A stretch of 64,000 nucleotides of DNA, taken from Polyangiaceae bacterium UTPRO1 (lineage in GTDB: Bacteria; Desulfobacterota; Binatia; UTPRO1). A program made the position numbers and the translations under genes. Where the stretch lies: assembly GCA_002050235.1 (NCBI GenBank), contig MWST01000011.1:1-64000 (forward strand), given 5' to 3'. Of this stretch, positions 32,683 through 40,879 are shown piece by piece. The notes under the pieces were generated by a model that was not told the origin of the DNA, did no database searches, and saw only the letters and a program-made list of their open reading frames with translations. Position 1 is the first letter of the stretch. Each line of letters opens with the position of its first letter.

Positions 32683-33615
32683 ATGGATCGCATCGACACC
32701 AGGGTCACCCGCCTCCTCGGCGTCCGCTACCCGATCGTGCAGGCGCCGATGGGCTGGATCGCCCGCGCCCGGCTCGCCTCGGCAGTCTCCAACGCCGGCG
32801 GCCTCGGCATCATCGAGACCTCCTCGGGCGAGCTCGACGCCGTCCGCGACGAGATCCGCAAGATGCGCGATCTCACCGACCAGCCCTTCGGCGTCAACAT
32901 CGCGCAGCTCTTCGTGCGCGATCCGTCGATCGTCGAGTTCGTGGTGGCCGAAGGCGTGCGCTTCGTCACGACCTCGGCCGGCGACCCGCGCCAGTACACC
33001 CAGCGGCTGAAGGACGCGGGGCTCACCGTGTTCCACGTCGTGCCGTCGCTCGCCGCGGCGCTGAAGGCGGTCGCGGCCGGCGTCGACGGCCTCGTGGTCG
33101 AAGGCGGCGAGGGCGGGGGCTTCAAGAACCCGTTCGACGTGGCGACGATGGTGCTCCTGCCCTTGGTCTGCTCGAAGGTGGACGTGCCCGTGATCGCGGC
33201 GGGCGGCATCTGTGACGGCTCGACGATGGCGGCCGCCTTCGCGCTCGGCGCCGAGGGCGTGCAGATGGGGACGCGCATGGTGTCGGCGGCGGAGTCGCCG
33301 GTGCACGAGAACTGGAAGCAGGCGATCGTCGCCGCGGCCGAGACCGACACCGTGTTCCTCAACCGCTTCAGCCGGCCGGGGCTGCGGGCGCTGCGGACGC
33401 AGAAGACGACGGCGCTAGAGCGCGAGCCGCACGTCGGCTTCGAGGTCTTCGCGCGCGTCCGGGATCTCTACTTCGGCGGCGACATGGAGGCGTCGATCGC
33501 GCTCTCCGGTCAGGTCGCCGGACGCATAGACGAGGTGAAGCCGGTCGCCGACATCATCGCGGAGACGATAGCGGGATTCCGGGCGACCGCGGCGCGGCTG
33601 GCGGCGTTCGCCTGA
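32683..33615 (+). CDS. Nitronate monooxygenase-like FMN protein
   Basis: 310 residues. The start has GGAGGAG seven bases upstream. TIM-barrel FMN motifs: GVRYPIVQAPMGWIARARLA, SNAGGLGIIE, AGVDGLVVEGGEGGGFKNPF, PVIAAGGICDGSTMAAAFAL and GAEGVQMGTRMV. In classical nitronate monooxygenases and FabK the loop reads EAGGH with a catalytic His; here Phe follows the triple glycine (EGGGFKNP), as in a mycobacterial-type subgroup. The activity may therefore differ from nitroalkane oxidation. Confidence 0.82.
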   Translation: MDRIDTRVTRLLGVRYPIVQAPMGWIARARLASAVSNAGGLGIIETSSGELDAVRDEIRKMRDLTDQPFGVNIAQLFVRDPSIVEFVVAEGVRFVTTSAGDPRQYTQRLKDAGLTVFHVVPSLAAALKAVAAGVDGLVVEGGEGGGFKNPFDVATMVLLPLVCSKVDVPVIAAGGICDGSTMAAAFALGAEGVQMGTRMVSAAESPVHENWKQAIVAAAETDTVFLNRFSRPGLRALRTQKTTALEREPHVGFEVFARVRDLYFGGDMEASIALSGQVAGRIDEVKPVADIIAETIAGFRATAARLAAFA

Positions 33616-33819
33616 GGGCCCGGGATCGGTTGCTCGGCCTGGCAATGGGCCGAGCAACAGCGCATCGCGAGGGCGGCGGCAGGCGCATTTCCGGAAGCCG
33701 CGTCCGGCGCCTGGGCCTCGGCGTCGATCGCCTGCGGAACCTCGGAGCCGGCGCCCATACGGGCGGGCGTCCCGATCGCTGCCGGCGAGCAACGACCGCG
33801 GCATCGACGTCGGCGTGGC

Positions 33820-34302
33820 TCAGGTAGCGGGGGCGGTGGTGGCGCGGGCGCAGGCCCAACCTGCGGGCATCCTGCCCTCGGCCAGCCACGCGACGAGCTC
33901 GGTCGCAAGCCCGGGCGGCAGGTCGGGATCCATGCCGCTGTAGATGACCGGTTCCTCCTTGCCGTTGTGCTGGTCGAGCGCCGCCAGCAGGCTTCGCGCC
34001 TGCGAGGCGACCGCCGCTGCATCGCCGGCCTCGATCCGGGCATCGAGCGCCGTCATGTCGCCCCACATCTCGCCGTGCTCGCGCAGCATCACGAAGATCG
34101 CCGCCGCGAGCCTGCCGCCGCGCAGAGGCGGGAACAGCCGGGCTTCTTCGAGATAGATGTGGCGGCGCAGGAGGGAGAGCGCCCCCCGGAGCGGTCCGAA
34201 ATCGGGGTGTCCGTCCGCGATCGAGCTCAGGGTGGCTGCGATGCCCTGATCGATGCTGCGATGTTCTTGTTCGAGCGCGAGCCCGAGCGTCTGGTCCGTC
34301 AT
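33820..34302 (-). CDS. Hemerythrin HHE-domain protein
   Basis: 160 residues. The diiron ligands of a hemerythrin-like four-helix bundle are visible in EQEHRSIDQGI, LRRHIYLEEARLFPPL, LREHGEMWGDMTAL and LLAALDQHNGKEEPVIY. AAGGAG precedes the ATG. Such proteins bind O2, NO or iron in the cytoplasm and often serve stress sensing. It is divergent from the small monooxygenase-like gene at 34485. The C-terminal tail (ACARATTAPAT) looks unstructured. Confidence 0.85.
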   Translation of the reverse strand: MTDQTLGLALEQEHRSIDQGIAATLSSIADGHPDFGPLRGALSLLRRHIYLEEARLFPPLRGGRLAAAIFVMLREHGEMWGDMTALDARIEAGDAAAVASQARSLLAALDQHNGKEEPVIYSGMDPDLPPGLATELVAWLAEGRMPAGWACARATTAPAT

Positions 34303-34484
34303 GTGCACTCCTTTCGATCGACTGCAGCGTGTGGATGCTGCCGCCGCGATCCTGGTCCTGGCGCGGCGATCTCCTTGGACATCGGACGTTCCCTCCTGTA
34401 TTGCCCTGGCGACGAGCAAACGTAAGGCCCGGCCGCCCTGGCGAGCAGGAACTCCGGCCGACACCCGCTGATTGGAGGTCCCGC

Positions 34485-34796
34485 ATGCGTTGCCTTGCCA
34501 TCGTGCGTTTCCCTACTCCTGCCGGTCTGACCGACGCCGCGCTTCACGCCGTGCTCAGCGAGAGCGTGCCGCGCTACCAGGGGATACCCGGCCTGCACCG
34601 CAAGTACTTCGTGGGCAACGACGCGTTCAGCAGCGGCGTCTACGAGTGGGAGTCGCGGGCCACGGCCGAAGCGTTCTACGACGACGCCTGGCGCCAGCGC
34701 CTGAGTGCTATCTACGGCGCGGTTCCGCAGGTCGAGTTCTTCGATCTGCACGCGGTCGTCGACAACGACGCGCACACTCTCCGCATCGACAGGTAG
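34485..34796 (+). CDS. Small ferredoxin-fold (monooxygenase-like) protein
   Basis: 103 residues: MRCLAIVRFPTPAGLTDAAL, VPRYQGIPGLHRKYFVGNDA, YEWESRATAEAFYDDAWRQR, then PQVEFFDLHAVVDND. The pattern of an N-terminal strand, 'PGL..KYF' and 'W.S...A..F' is that of dimeric alpha/beta-barrel proteins of the YdhR/ABM type. GGAGG precedes the start. It lies 7 bases before the LLM oxidoreductase, so the two are likely translated together. Confidence 0.7.
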   Translation: MRCLAIVRFPTPAGLTDAALHAVLSESVPRYQGIPGLHRKYFVGNDAFSSGVYEWESRATAEAFYDDAWRQRLSAIYGAVPQVEFFDLHAVVDNDAHTLRIDR

Positions 34797-34803
34797 GGGC
34801 AGC

Positions 34804-35886
34804 ATGCAGTTCGGCGTCGGCGTCAGCACGCACATCGCCAACTGGGACATCGTCCGCTACGCCGAGGAGCTCGGCTACGATCGGGCCTGGCTGGGCGATT
34901 CGCAGATGATCTGGTCGGATTGCTACGCCACCCTGGCGCTCGTTGCCCAGAACACCAAGCGCATCAAGATCGGCACCGGGGTCGCGATCGCCGGCACGCG
35001 GATCGCGCCCGTGACCGCGCACTCGATCGCCAGCATCAACGTGCTGGCGCCGGGCCGCGTGTTCCTGGGCCTCGGCACCGGGCACACCGCCATGCGCGTG
35101 ATGGGCCAAGATCCGGTGCGTGTCGGCGAGCTCCGGGACTACCTGCGCGTCGTGCGCGCCCTGCTCGACGGCAAGGCGGTCGAATACAGCTATCGGGGCC
35201 GAACGCGTGAAATCGAGCTCGGGCACCGGTCGCGGCGTTTCGTGAATCTCGACCAACGGATCCCCATCTACGTTGCGGCTAACGGTCCGAGAGTGCTGGC
35301 AATGGCCGGCGAGCTTGCCGACGGCTGGATGACGGTGGGCGGCGAGCCCGAGGTCGCCGGTCCCAAGCTCGCGTGCATCGCCGAGGGGGCCCGCCAGAGC
35401 GGACGCACGCTGCCTGCGGATTTCCACACGGCATTCATCACCACGAGCTGCGTGCTGCGGCCGGACGACAAGCTCACCGACCCGCGCGTCGTCGACGAGA
35501 CCGGCGCCTGGATCGCCGCCGAGCTGCACTTCGTCTACGAGCTGTGGAAGGACATGGGCCGCAACGACGCCATGGTTCCGCCTCATTTCCAGGGAATCTG
35601 GCCGCAGTACCTGGAGCATGTCGCGTCGATGAGCCTCCCGGAGGACAAGCGATTCCGGCAGATCCACGACGGACACCTGGTCTATCTGCAGCCGGCGGAG
35701 CGCCGCTTCATCACCTCCGAGGCGATTCGATCGAGTGCGCTGGTCGGCACGCCCGACGAGCTCATCGAGCGCGTGCGCCGGTTCGAGGCCGGCGGTATCA
35801 AGGAGGTGACGCTCTGGCCACCCATGGACTGCGAGCGCAAGGTACTGCGTGATTTCGCAGAATACGTGATGCCGGCCTTCCGCTGA
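34804..35886 (+). CDS. LLM-class flavin/F420-dependent oxidoreductase
   Basis: 360 residues. The luciferase-like TIM barrel starts MQFGVGVSTHIANWDIVRYA, with YDRAWLGDSQMIWSDCYATL, IKIGTGVAIAGTRIAPVTAH and GRVFLGLGTGHTAMRVMG. The C-terminal PIYVAANGPRVLAMAGELAD and VGTPDELIERVRRFEAGGI are typical of the F420-dependent 5,10-methylenetetrahydromethanopterin-reductase-like branch. Cofactor choice (FMN or F420) cannot be decided from sequence alone. Coupling to the small ABM-like gene suggests one oxidative pathway. Confidence 0.86.
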   Translation: MQFGVGVSTHIANWDIVRYAEELGYDRAWLGDSQMIWSDCYATLALVAQNTKRIKIGTGVAIAGTRIAPVTAHSIASINVLAPGRVFLGLGTGHTAMRVMGQDPVRVGELRDYLRVVRALLDGKAVEYSYRGRTREIELGHRSRRFVNLDQRIPIYVAANGPRVLAMAGELADGWMTVGGEPEVAGPKLACIAEGARQSGRTLPADFHTAFITTSCVLRPDDKLTDPRVVDETGAWIAAELHFVYELWKDMGRNDAMVPPHFQGIWPQYLEHVASMSLPEDKRFRQIHDGHLVYLQPAERRFITSEAIRSSALVGTPDELIERVRRFEAGGIKEVTLWPPMDCERKVLRDFAEYVMPAFR

Positions 35887-35931
35887 CGGGACGGGCGGCA
35901 GGGACCGCTGAGCGTGGTAGCGGGAGGATCC

Positions 35932-37098
35932 GTGAAGGCATTGCGCTCCCGTGCAACGGTGGAGGCAGCGCGGCGACGGGGCGACATCGTGATCGAGCGG
36001 TCCCGGGACGGCACGCTCCTCGTTCGCCTCGCGGGGGCGTGGACGCTCGCCACCGGTGTGCCGCCGGCGGCCGACCTCGAACGGGCTCTCGCCGAGAGCC
36101 CGCGGCCGACCCGCCTCGTTTTCGACCTCGCCGGGCTCGGCCCGTGGGACAGCGGCCTCGTGAGCTTCATCATCCGTGCCGGTGAGCTCGCGGCGAAGCG
36201 CGAGGTCCAGCTCGACGAGGCGACCATCCCTCCGGGGATCCGGCGCCTCCTCGCGCTCGCACGCCGGGTGCCGGGCGCCCAGCCGCGCCACGTCGAGCGG
36301 CCGTCGTCGTGGCTCGCACGCGTCGGGCTCGGTGCGCTCGCAGTCTGGAGCGAGACGCGCTCCATGCTCGCCTTTCTCGGCGAGGCGACGCTCGCGTTCG
36401 GACGCTTGCTGCGCGGGCAGGCGCGCTTTCGGGCGCGCGACTTCTGGCTGCTCGTGCAACAGGCGGGCGCCGATGCGCTGCCGATAGTCACCCTCATCAG
36501 CTTCCTCGTCGGCACGATCTTCGCATTCGTGGGCGCCGTGCAGCTCGAGCGCTTCGGGGCGACCATCTACGTCGCCGATCTCGTCGGCATCGCGATCGTA
36601 CGCGAGATGGGCGCGGTCATGACCGCGATCGTCATGGCCGGTCGTACCGGCGCCGCCTACGCGGCGCAGCTCGGCACCATGAAGGTGACACAAGAGGTCG
36701 ATGCGCTCACGACCATGGGCTTCTCGGCGCTCGACTTTCTCGTGCTGCCCCGCATGCTGGCGCTCTGCATCATGATGCCGCTCCTCTGCCTCTACGCCGA
36801 CGCTCTCGGCGTCCTCGGCGGCGCCCTCATCGGGATCGGCATGCTGCGCCTGCCGCCCGTCACCTACTTCAACCAGACATTCAACGCGGTCGCGCTCTCC
36901 GATCTCGGCGGCGGCGTGCTCAAGGCGTCGGTGTACGGCGTCCTGGTCGCGATCGCCGGTTGCCTGCGCGGCCTCCAGTCCGGGAGCAGCTCGTCGGCGG
37001 TCGGCGACGCGGCGACTTCGGCGGTCGTGACCGGCATCGTGGCGATCATCGTCGCCTGCGGGCTCTTCGCCGTCGTCTTCTACATCCTCGGTATATGA
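35932..37098 (+). CDS. mlaE: MlaE-family ABC permease with N-terminal STAS domain
   Basis: 388 residues. The GTG at 35932 has GGGAGGATCC in front. Residues about 10-115 form a STAS-like domain (TRLVFDLAGLGPWDSGLVSF), which in E. coli is the separate MlaB protein. The permease part has five hydrophobic segments and the MlaE signatures ALPIVTLISFLVGTIFAFVG, VREMGAVMTAIVMAGRTGAA and GTMKVTQEVDALTTMG. It forms the membrane core of a phospholipid or sterol transporter with the next three genes. The ATPase start overlaps its stop. Confidence 0.92.
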   Translation: MKALRSRATVEAARRRGDIVIERSRDGTLLVRLAGAWTLATGVPPAADLERALAESPRPTRLVFDLAGLGPWDSGLVSFIIRAGELAAKREVQLDEATIPPGIRRLLALARRVPGAQPRHVERPSSWLARVGLGALAVWSETRSMLAFLGEATLAFGRLLRGQARFRARDFWLLVQQAGADALPIVTLISFLVGTIFAFVGAVQLERFGATIYVADLVGIAIVREMGAVMTAIVMAGRTGAAYAAQLGTMKVTQEVDALTTMGFSALDFLVLPRMLALCIMMPLLCLYADALGVLGGALIGIGMLRLPPVTYFNQTFNAVALSDLGGGVLKASVYGVLVAIAGCLRGLQSGSSSSAVGDAATSAVVTGIVAIIVACGLFAVVFYILGI

Positions 37099-37895
37099 TC
37101 ATGGCCGCGTCCGCCGGCGCCCACATCACCGTCGAGGATCTGACGATCGCCTACGGCGACAGGGTCATCATGCGCGACCTCGATTTCACCGTGGACCACG
37201 GCGCCGTGTTCGTGATCATGGGCGCGAGCGGCTCGGGCAAGAGCACGCTGCTGCGCAACATGATCGGCCTGAACGAGCCCACCCGGGGCGACGTGCGCTA
37301 CGACGGCCGGAGCTTCACGCACGCCGACGAGGCGACGCGGCAGCGGATGCTCCAGCGTTTCGGGGTCATGTACCAGGGCGGCGCGCTCTTCAGCTCGATG
37401 ACGCTCGCCGAGAACGTCGGCCTCCCCCTCGGCGAGTATACCGATCTCAGCGAAGCCGAGATCCGCGAGGTGGCGGCGCTCAAGCTCGCGCTCGTCGGCT
37501 TGAAGGGCTTCGAGGACTTCTTCCCGGCCGAGATCAGCGGCGGCATGTGGAAGCGCGCCGGCATCGCGCGCGCCATGGCGCTCGACCCGGACATCCTCTT
37601 CTTCGACGAACCGTCGGCGGGCCTCGACCCGATCAGCTCGCGCCAGCTCGACGATCTGATTCTGGAGTTGCGGGAGAGCCTCGGAACGACCATCGTCGTC
37701 GTGACGCACGAACTCCCGAGCATCTTCACGATCGCCACCGACAGCGTCTTTCTCGACATCGAGACCAAGACGATCATCGCCCAGGGATCGCCGCACGACA
37801 TGCTGGCGCGCTCGGACACCGACCCCAAGGTGCGCCGGTTCCTGACGCGCGGCGAGGAAGGGGTCCGGGGAGAGGAGGGCGTGCAGCGTGGGTAG
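37095..37895 (+). CDS. mlaF: MlaF-type ABC transporter ATPase
   Basis: 266 residues. Walker A is GASGSGKST (43-51), the signature ISGGMWKRAGIARAMALDPD and Walker B ILFFDEPSAGLDP. The switch His is in VVVTHELPSIF. The QGGALFSSMTLAENVGLPL block is typical of MlaF/Mkl-type lipid importers. Its start overlaps the permease stop by ATGA, and the substrate-binding MlaD gene starts within its last codons. Confidence 0.94.
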   Translation: MIMAASAGAHITVEDLTIAYGDRVIMRDLDFTVDHGAVFVIMGASGSGKSTLLRNMIGLNEPTRGDVRYDGRSFTHADEATRQRMLQRFGVMYQGGALFSSMTLAENVGLPLGEYTDLSEAEIREVAALKLALVGLKGFEDFFPAEISGGMWKRAGIARAMALDPDILFFDEPSAGLDPISSRQLDDLILELRESLGTTIVVVTHELPSIFTIATDSVFLDIETKTIIAQGSPHDMLARSDTDPKVRRFLTRGEEGVRGEEGVQRG

Positions 37896-38829
37896 GAAAG
37901 CTAATCCCGTCGTCATCGGCGCTTTCGTGGTCGGAGCGGTCGTGCTCGCGGTCGTCGGCATCGTCGTGTTCGGATCGGGCAGATTCTTGTCCGACACCAC
38001 GCCCTTCGTCCTGTACTTCACCGGCTCGGTCGATGGCCTGAGCGTCGGCTCGCCGGTGAAGTTCAAGGGCGTCGAGATCGGCTCCGTCACCAAGATCCAG
38101 CTCGATCTCGGCGAGGAGGCGCGCATCCCGGTGTGGATCGAGATCGACAACCGGAAGATCGTCGCCCACGGCGTCGACCGGATGCCGAGCGATGTGGCGC
38201 GCCTCAAGGCCGCGATCGATCGTGGTCTCCGCGCGCAGCTGAACTCGCAGAGCATCGTCACCGGACTCCTGTTCGTGCAGCTCGACTACCACCCCGACAT
38301 GCCGGCGGTTCTGGTGGCGCCGCCGGAGGCCGGCCTCAACGAGATCCCGACCATACCGACGACGCTCGAACAGGCGCAGCGAACGGCGACCGAGATCATC
38401 GCCGACCTGCGGCAGATCGACTTCGAAGGTCTGGTCAAGGCGCTGCGGACGGCGGTCGACGGCGTCAGCGCGACCGTGAACGCCCCGGGGCTGCAGGGGG
38501 CGCTACAGTCGCTGCCGGAGACGTTCGCCGAGCTGAACCGGACCCTCGCGAGCGTGCAGCGGCTGGCGACCAACCTCGATCAGCGGAGCGGACCGCTGCT
38601 CGCGACGCTGAACCAGGCCTCGGAGCGGACGGCGCTCGCCGTCGAGCAGGCGCGGGTCACGCTCCAGAGCGTCCAGGGCCTCGCCGACGCCGGTTCGCCG
38701 CTCGCGGGACAGCTCGTCGGCGTGCTCGAAGAGCTCCGCGGCACCGCACGCTCGATCCGACTTCTAGCCGATTACGTCGAACGGAACCCGAGTGCTCTGG
38801 TGTGGGGGCGGGAGGGAGAGGGGCAATGA
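37888..38829 (+). CDS. mlaD: MlaD/Mce-family lipid-binding protein
   Basis: 313 residues from a GTG inside the ATPase end. One N-terminal membrane anchor (VVIGAFVVGAVVLAVVGIVV) is followed by the Mce domain: FTGSVDGLSVGSPVKFKGVE, IGSVTKI, and SQSIVTGLLFVQLDY. A long helical C-terminus (ATEIIADLRQIDFEGLVKAL and onwards) resembles PqiB/Mce proteins that span the periplasm. It delivers lipid to or from the MlaE/MlaF complex. Confidence 0.92.
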   Translation: MGRKANPVVIGAFVVGAVVLAVVGIVVFGSGRFLSDTTPFVLYFTGSVDGLSVGSPVKFKGVEIGSVTKIQLDLGEEARIPVWIEIDNRKIVAHGVDRMPSDVARLKAAIDRGLRAQLNSQSIVTGLLFVQLDYHPDMPAVLVAPPEAGLNEIPTIPTTLEQAQRTATEIIADLRQIDFEGLVKALRTAVDGVSATVNAPGLQGALQSLPETFAELNRTLASVQRLATNLDQRSGPLLATLNQASERTALAVEQARVTLQSVQGLADAGSPLAGQLVGVLEELRGTARSIRLLADYVERNPSALVWGREGEGQ

Positions 38830-39530
38830 GCAACGAGCTGGCAGCGCAGGGAAGCGACTGGGGGGGCAGCGAGTCGGGAGCGTGCGGCCGCTGGCGGGCG
38901 CGTGCGACCGGCATCGCTACGGCGGTCGCGGTCGCGGCGATCACCGCCGCGGTCAGCGGCTGTGCGCTGCTGGCGCCGCGCCAGAACCCATCCCGCTTCT
39001 ATACGCTATCCGCGCGTGTGCCGGCGGCGGTTCCGGTCGGCGGCGTCACGCCGCTCAGCGTGGTGGTCGGGCCGGTGACGATGCCCGCCTATCTCGACCG
39101 TAACGAGATCGCCGTGCGTGTGAATCCGAGCGAGCTCAGGTACGCGTTCGCCGAGCGCTGGGCCGAGCCGCTCGTCCAGAACACTACCAGCGTCCTCGTC
39201 GAGGACCTCGGAAATGCGCTGGCGAGCGATCGGGTCGCGTCGGCTACCACCGCGTCGACTGCGACGCCCGACTTCTGGGTGGAGGTGGTCGTCGTGCGCT
39301 TCGAGCCGGGCGTCGATGCGAGCGCGCACCTCACCGCACGTTGGGCCGTCCGTGACACGGGACGCAAGATCCTCCGCGTTCGGCAGTCGCAGCACTCCGC
39401 CCGGGCGCCGGTCGCGACCACCGAGGGCGGCGTCGAAGCGATGAGCGCCGCGCTCGGTGATCTGGCGACGGAGATCGCGGGCGTGTTGAGGGAGCTCGCG
39501 GCGGAGCTCAGCCGCCGAGAGCTCCCTTGA
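38826..39530 (+). CDS. PqiC/DUF330-type transport-associated lipoprotein
   Basis: 234 residues with an ATGA overlap to the MlaD gene. The signal region ends in a lipobox (AAVSGC), so this is probably an outer-membrane lipoprotein. It has SRFYTLSARV, SVVVGPVTMPAYLDRNEIAV, RYAFAERWAEPLVQNTTSVL, and a DUF330 core ending VRQSQHSARAPVA. PqiC-type proteins dock Mce tunnels at the outer membrane. The last 23 bases overlap the convergent small gene. Confidence 0.88.
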   Translation: MSNELAAQGSDWGGSESGACGRWRARATGIATAVAVAAITAAVSGCALLAPRQNPSRFYTLSARVPAAVPVGGVTPLSVVVGPVTMPAYLDRNEIAVRVNPSELRYAFAERWAEPLVQNTTSVLVEDLGNALASDRVASATTASTATPDFWVEVVVVRFEPGVDASAHLTARWAVRDTGRKILRVRQSQHSARAPVATTEGGVEAMSAALGDLATEIAGVLRELAAELSRRELP

Positions 39531-39792
39531 TCGCTTTCAGCGTTTCGAGGTTCTTCTGGAGACCGTCGACTTGGCTCTGCATGTCGGTGATCGCGGTGCC
39601 GAGCTTCGCGGCCTGTCCGACCACGCCGCTGCCGCCGGCCGCTTCTTTCATCACCGCACCGCCGACGGCGCCGCCGAGCGTATTCATGTCGGCGACCGCG
39701 CGCCGTTCGCTGATCGTGCCGCAGAGATAGCCGGTTCCGAAGACTGCGAGGATCGCGCCGACCTGCATGCCGCGCCGCAATGTGTTCGTCAT
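39508..39792 (-). CDS. Small membrane/secreted protein of unknown function
   Basis: 94 residues. The N-terminal hydrophobic segment (MQVGAILAVFGTGYLCGTIS) is an uncleaved anchor or signal. It is followed by a Gly/Ala-rich stretch (TLGGAVGGAVMKEAAGGSGV) and a C-terminal helix (MQSQVDGLQKNLETLKAIKG). GGAGG precedes the ATG. No family was recognised. It converges on the lipoprotein gene with overlapping ends. Confidence 0.7.
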   Translation of the reverse strand: MTNTLRRGMQVGAILAVFGTGYLCGTISERRAVADMNTLGGAVGGAVMKEAAGGSGVVGQAAKLGTAITDMQSQVDGLQKNLETLKAIKGALGG

Positions 39793-39963
39793 GACGGTGT
39801 CCTCCGTGCTTGGTGGGCGAGGTGATGCTGCACATCGTGCGACCGCCCGCTGTCGCGCGATGATCCGGTGGTAGCGACGGTGACGCGGCGGTGCAACCCG
39901 AGGGGCCATATGCCGCCGTTGACGTGTGCGGACGATCGGAGCATTGTGCCGGCGGGAGGGCGC

Positions 39964-40353
39964 ATGACCAGCCGACAGGAATCCTCGCCGCGATCACTCG
40001 ACGCTCCGCTGCTCTCGTTCGATCTGCGAGCGGAGCTGACGCGGCTGAAGGTCGAGCCGACGTGGAAAACGGCTCACCGCAACGCCGTGACGCTCGTCAA
40101 GACGGCCGGCCTGCGAGTGGTGCTGATTGCCATGCACGCGGACACGGCTATCCCCGGCCACGTAGCGGACGGTCCGATTGCCGTGCAGGTCGTAGACGGG
40201 CGGCTTCGCTTCGATGCCGGGAACGACAAGATTCCCATGGAGAGCGGTCAGATGGTGACCCTGCAGCCGCAGATCCCGCACAGCCTGACGGCCGTGAGCG
40301 AGTGCGCGTTCCTGCTTACGATCGGCGGCGAGCTCAAGCATCCCGCGGAGTGA
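39964..40353 (+). CDS. Small cupin-fold protein
   Basis: 129 residues. LRVVLIAMHADTAIPGHVAD, GPIAVQVVDGRLRFDAG and SGQMVTLQPQIPHSLTAVSE give a single cupin barrel with His residues in both motifs. GGGAGG precedes the start. It is likely a cytoplasmic metal-binding cupin without a clear substrate. It resembles small stress-associated cupins encoded near redox regulators. Confidence 0.8.
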   Translation: MTSRQESSPRSLDAPLLSFDLRAELTRLKVEPTWKTAHRNAVTLVKTAGLRVVLIAMHADTAIPGHVADGPIAVQVVDGRLRFDAGNDKIPMESGQMVTLQPQIPHSLTAVSECAFLLTIGGELKHPAE

Positions 40354-40459
40354 AGAAGGCGGATAGCTTGGCCGCGTGCGGCCCGGCGCGCCGGTTCCGA
40401 CGGCGCTGCGGGCGTACGCCGTCGTTGCCTGGCGGGACACATCGGGATATCGACGTACG

Positions 40460-40861
40460 ATGAACAGCGCTCGCGACATCTATGTAACGCGGCAGGATTT
40501 CGACCGCTTGAGCCGACTCCTCGAGATCCACGGCCACGAAAGGTACGGTGCGCTCGAAGAGGAGCTGGGGCGGGCTCGTATCGTGGACTCGGCGGCCATT
40601 CCCGCCGACGTGGTCACCATGAATTCCCGCGTGCGCTTTCAAGACGAGTCCGGCGAGGAGTTGGAGATCACGCTGGTCTATCCGCAGGACGCCGACGTCG
40701 ACCAGGGCAAGGTGTCGGTGCTGGCGCCGGTCGGGAGCGCGCTGCTCGGCCTCTCCGTCGGCCAGTCGATCGAGTGGCCGATGCCCAAGAACGAGCGGCG
40801 GCGACTGCGGGTGGCGGCAGTCACGTACCAGCCGGAAGCCTCCGGAGACGTGAATCTCTAA
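40460..40861 (+). CDS. rnk: Rnk-like GreA/GreB C-terminal domain protein
   Basis: 133 residues. IYVTRQDFDRLSRLLEIHG, ALEEELGRARIVDSAAIPAD and VVTMNSRVRFQDESGEELEI, then VDQGKVSVLAPVGSALLGLS match the regulator of nucleoside diphosphate kinase (Rnk). It has the FKBP-like GreA C-terminal domain and a short N-terminal coiled coil without the acidic Gre tip. Such proteins bind RNA polymerase. It is followed closely by the DUF481 gene. Confidence 0.9.
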   Translation: MNSARDIYVTRQDFDRLSRLLEIHGHERYGALEEELGRARIVDSAAIPADVVTMNSRVRFQDESGEELEITLVYPQDADVDQGKVSVLAPVGSALLGLSVGQSIEWPMPKNERRRLRVAAVTYQPEASGDVNL

Positions 40862-40879
40862 ATCGAGGAAGTTGTTTCC

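Noticed and set aside
34708-36693. 661-codon antisense frame over the LLM oxidoreductase and permease
   Set aside because: Overlaps two clearly recognised genes on the other strand and has Arg/Glu-rich shadow composition.
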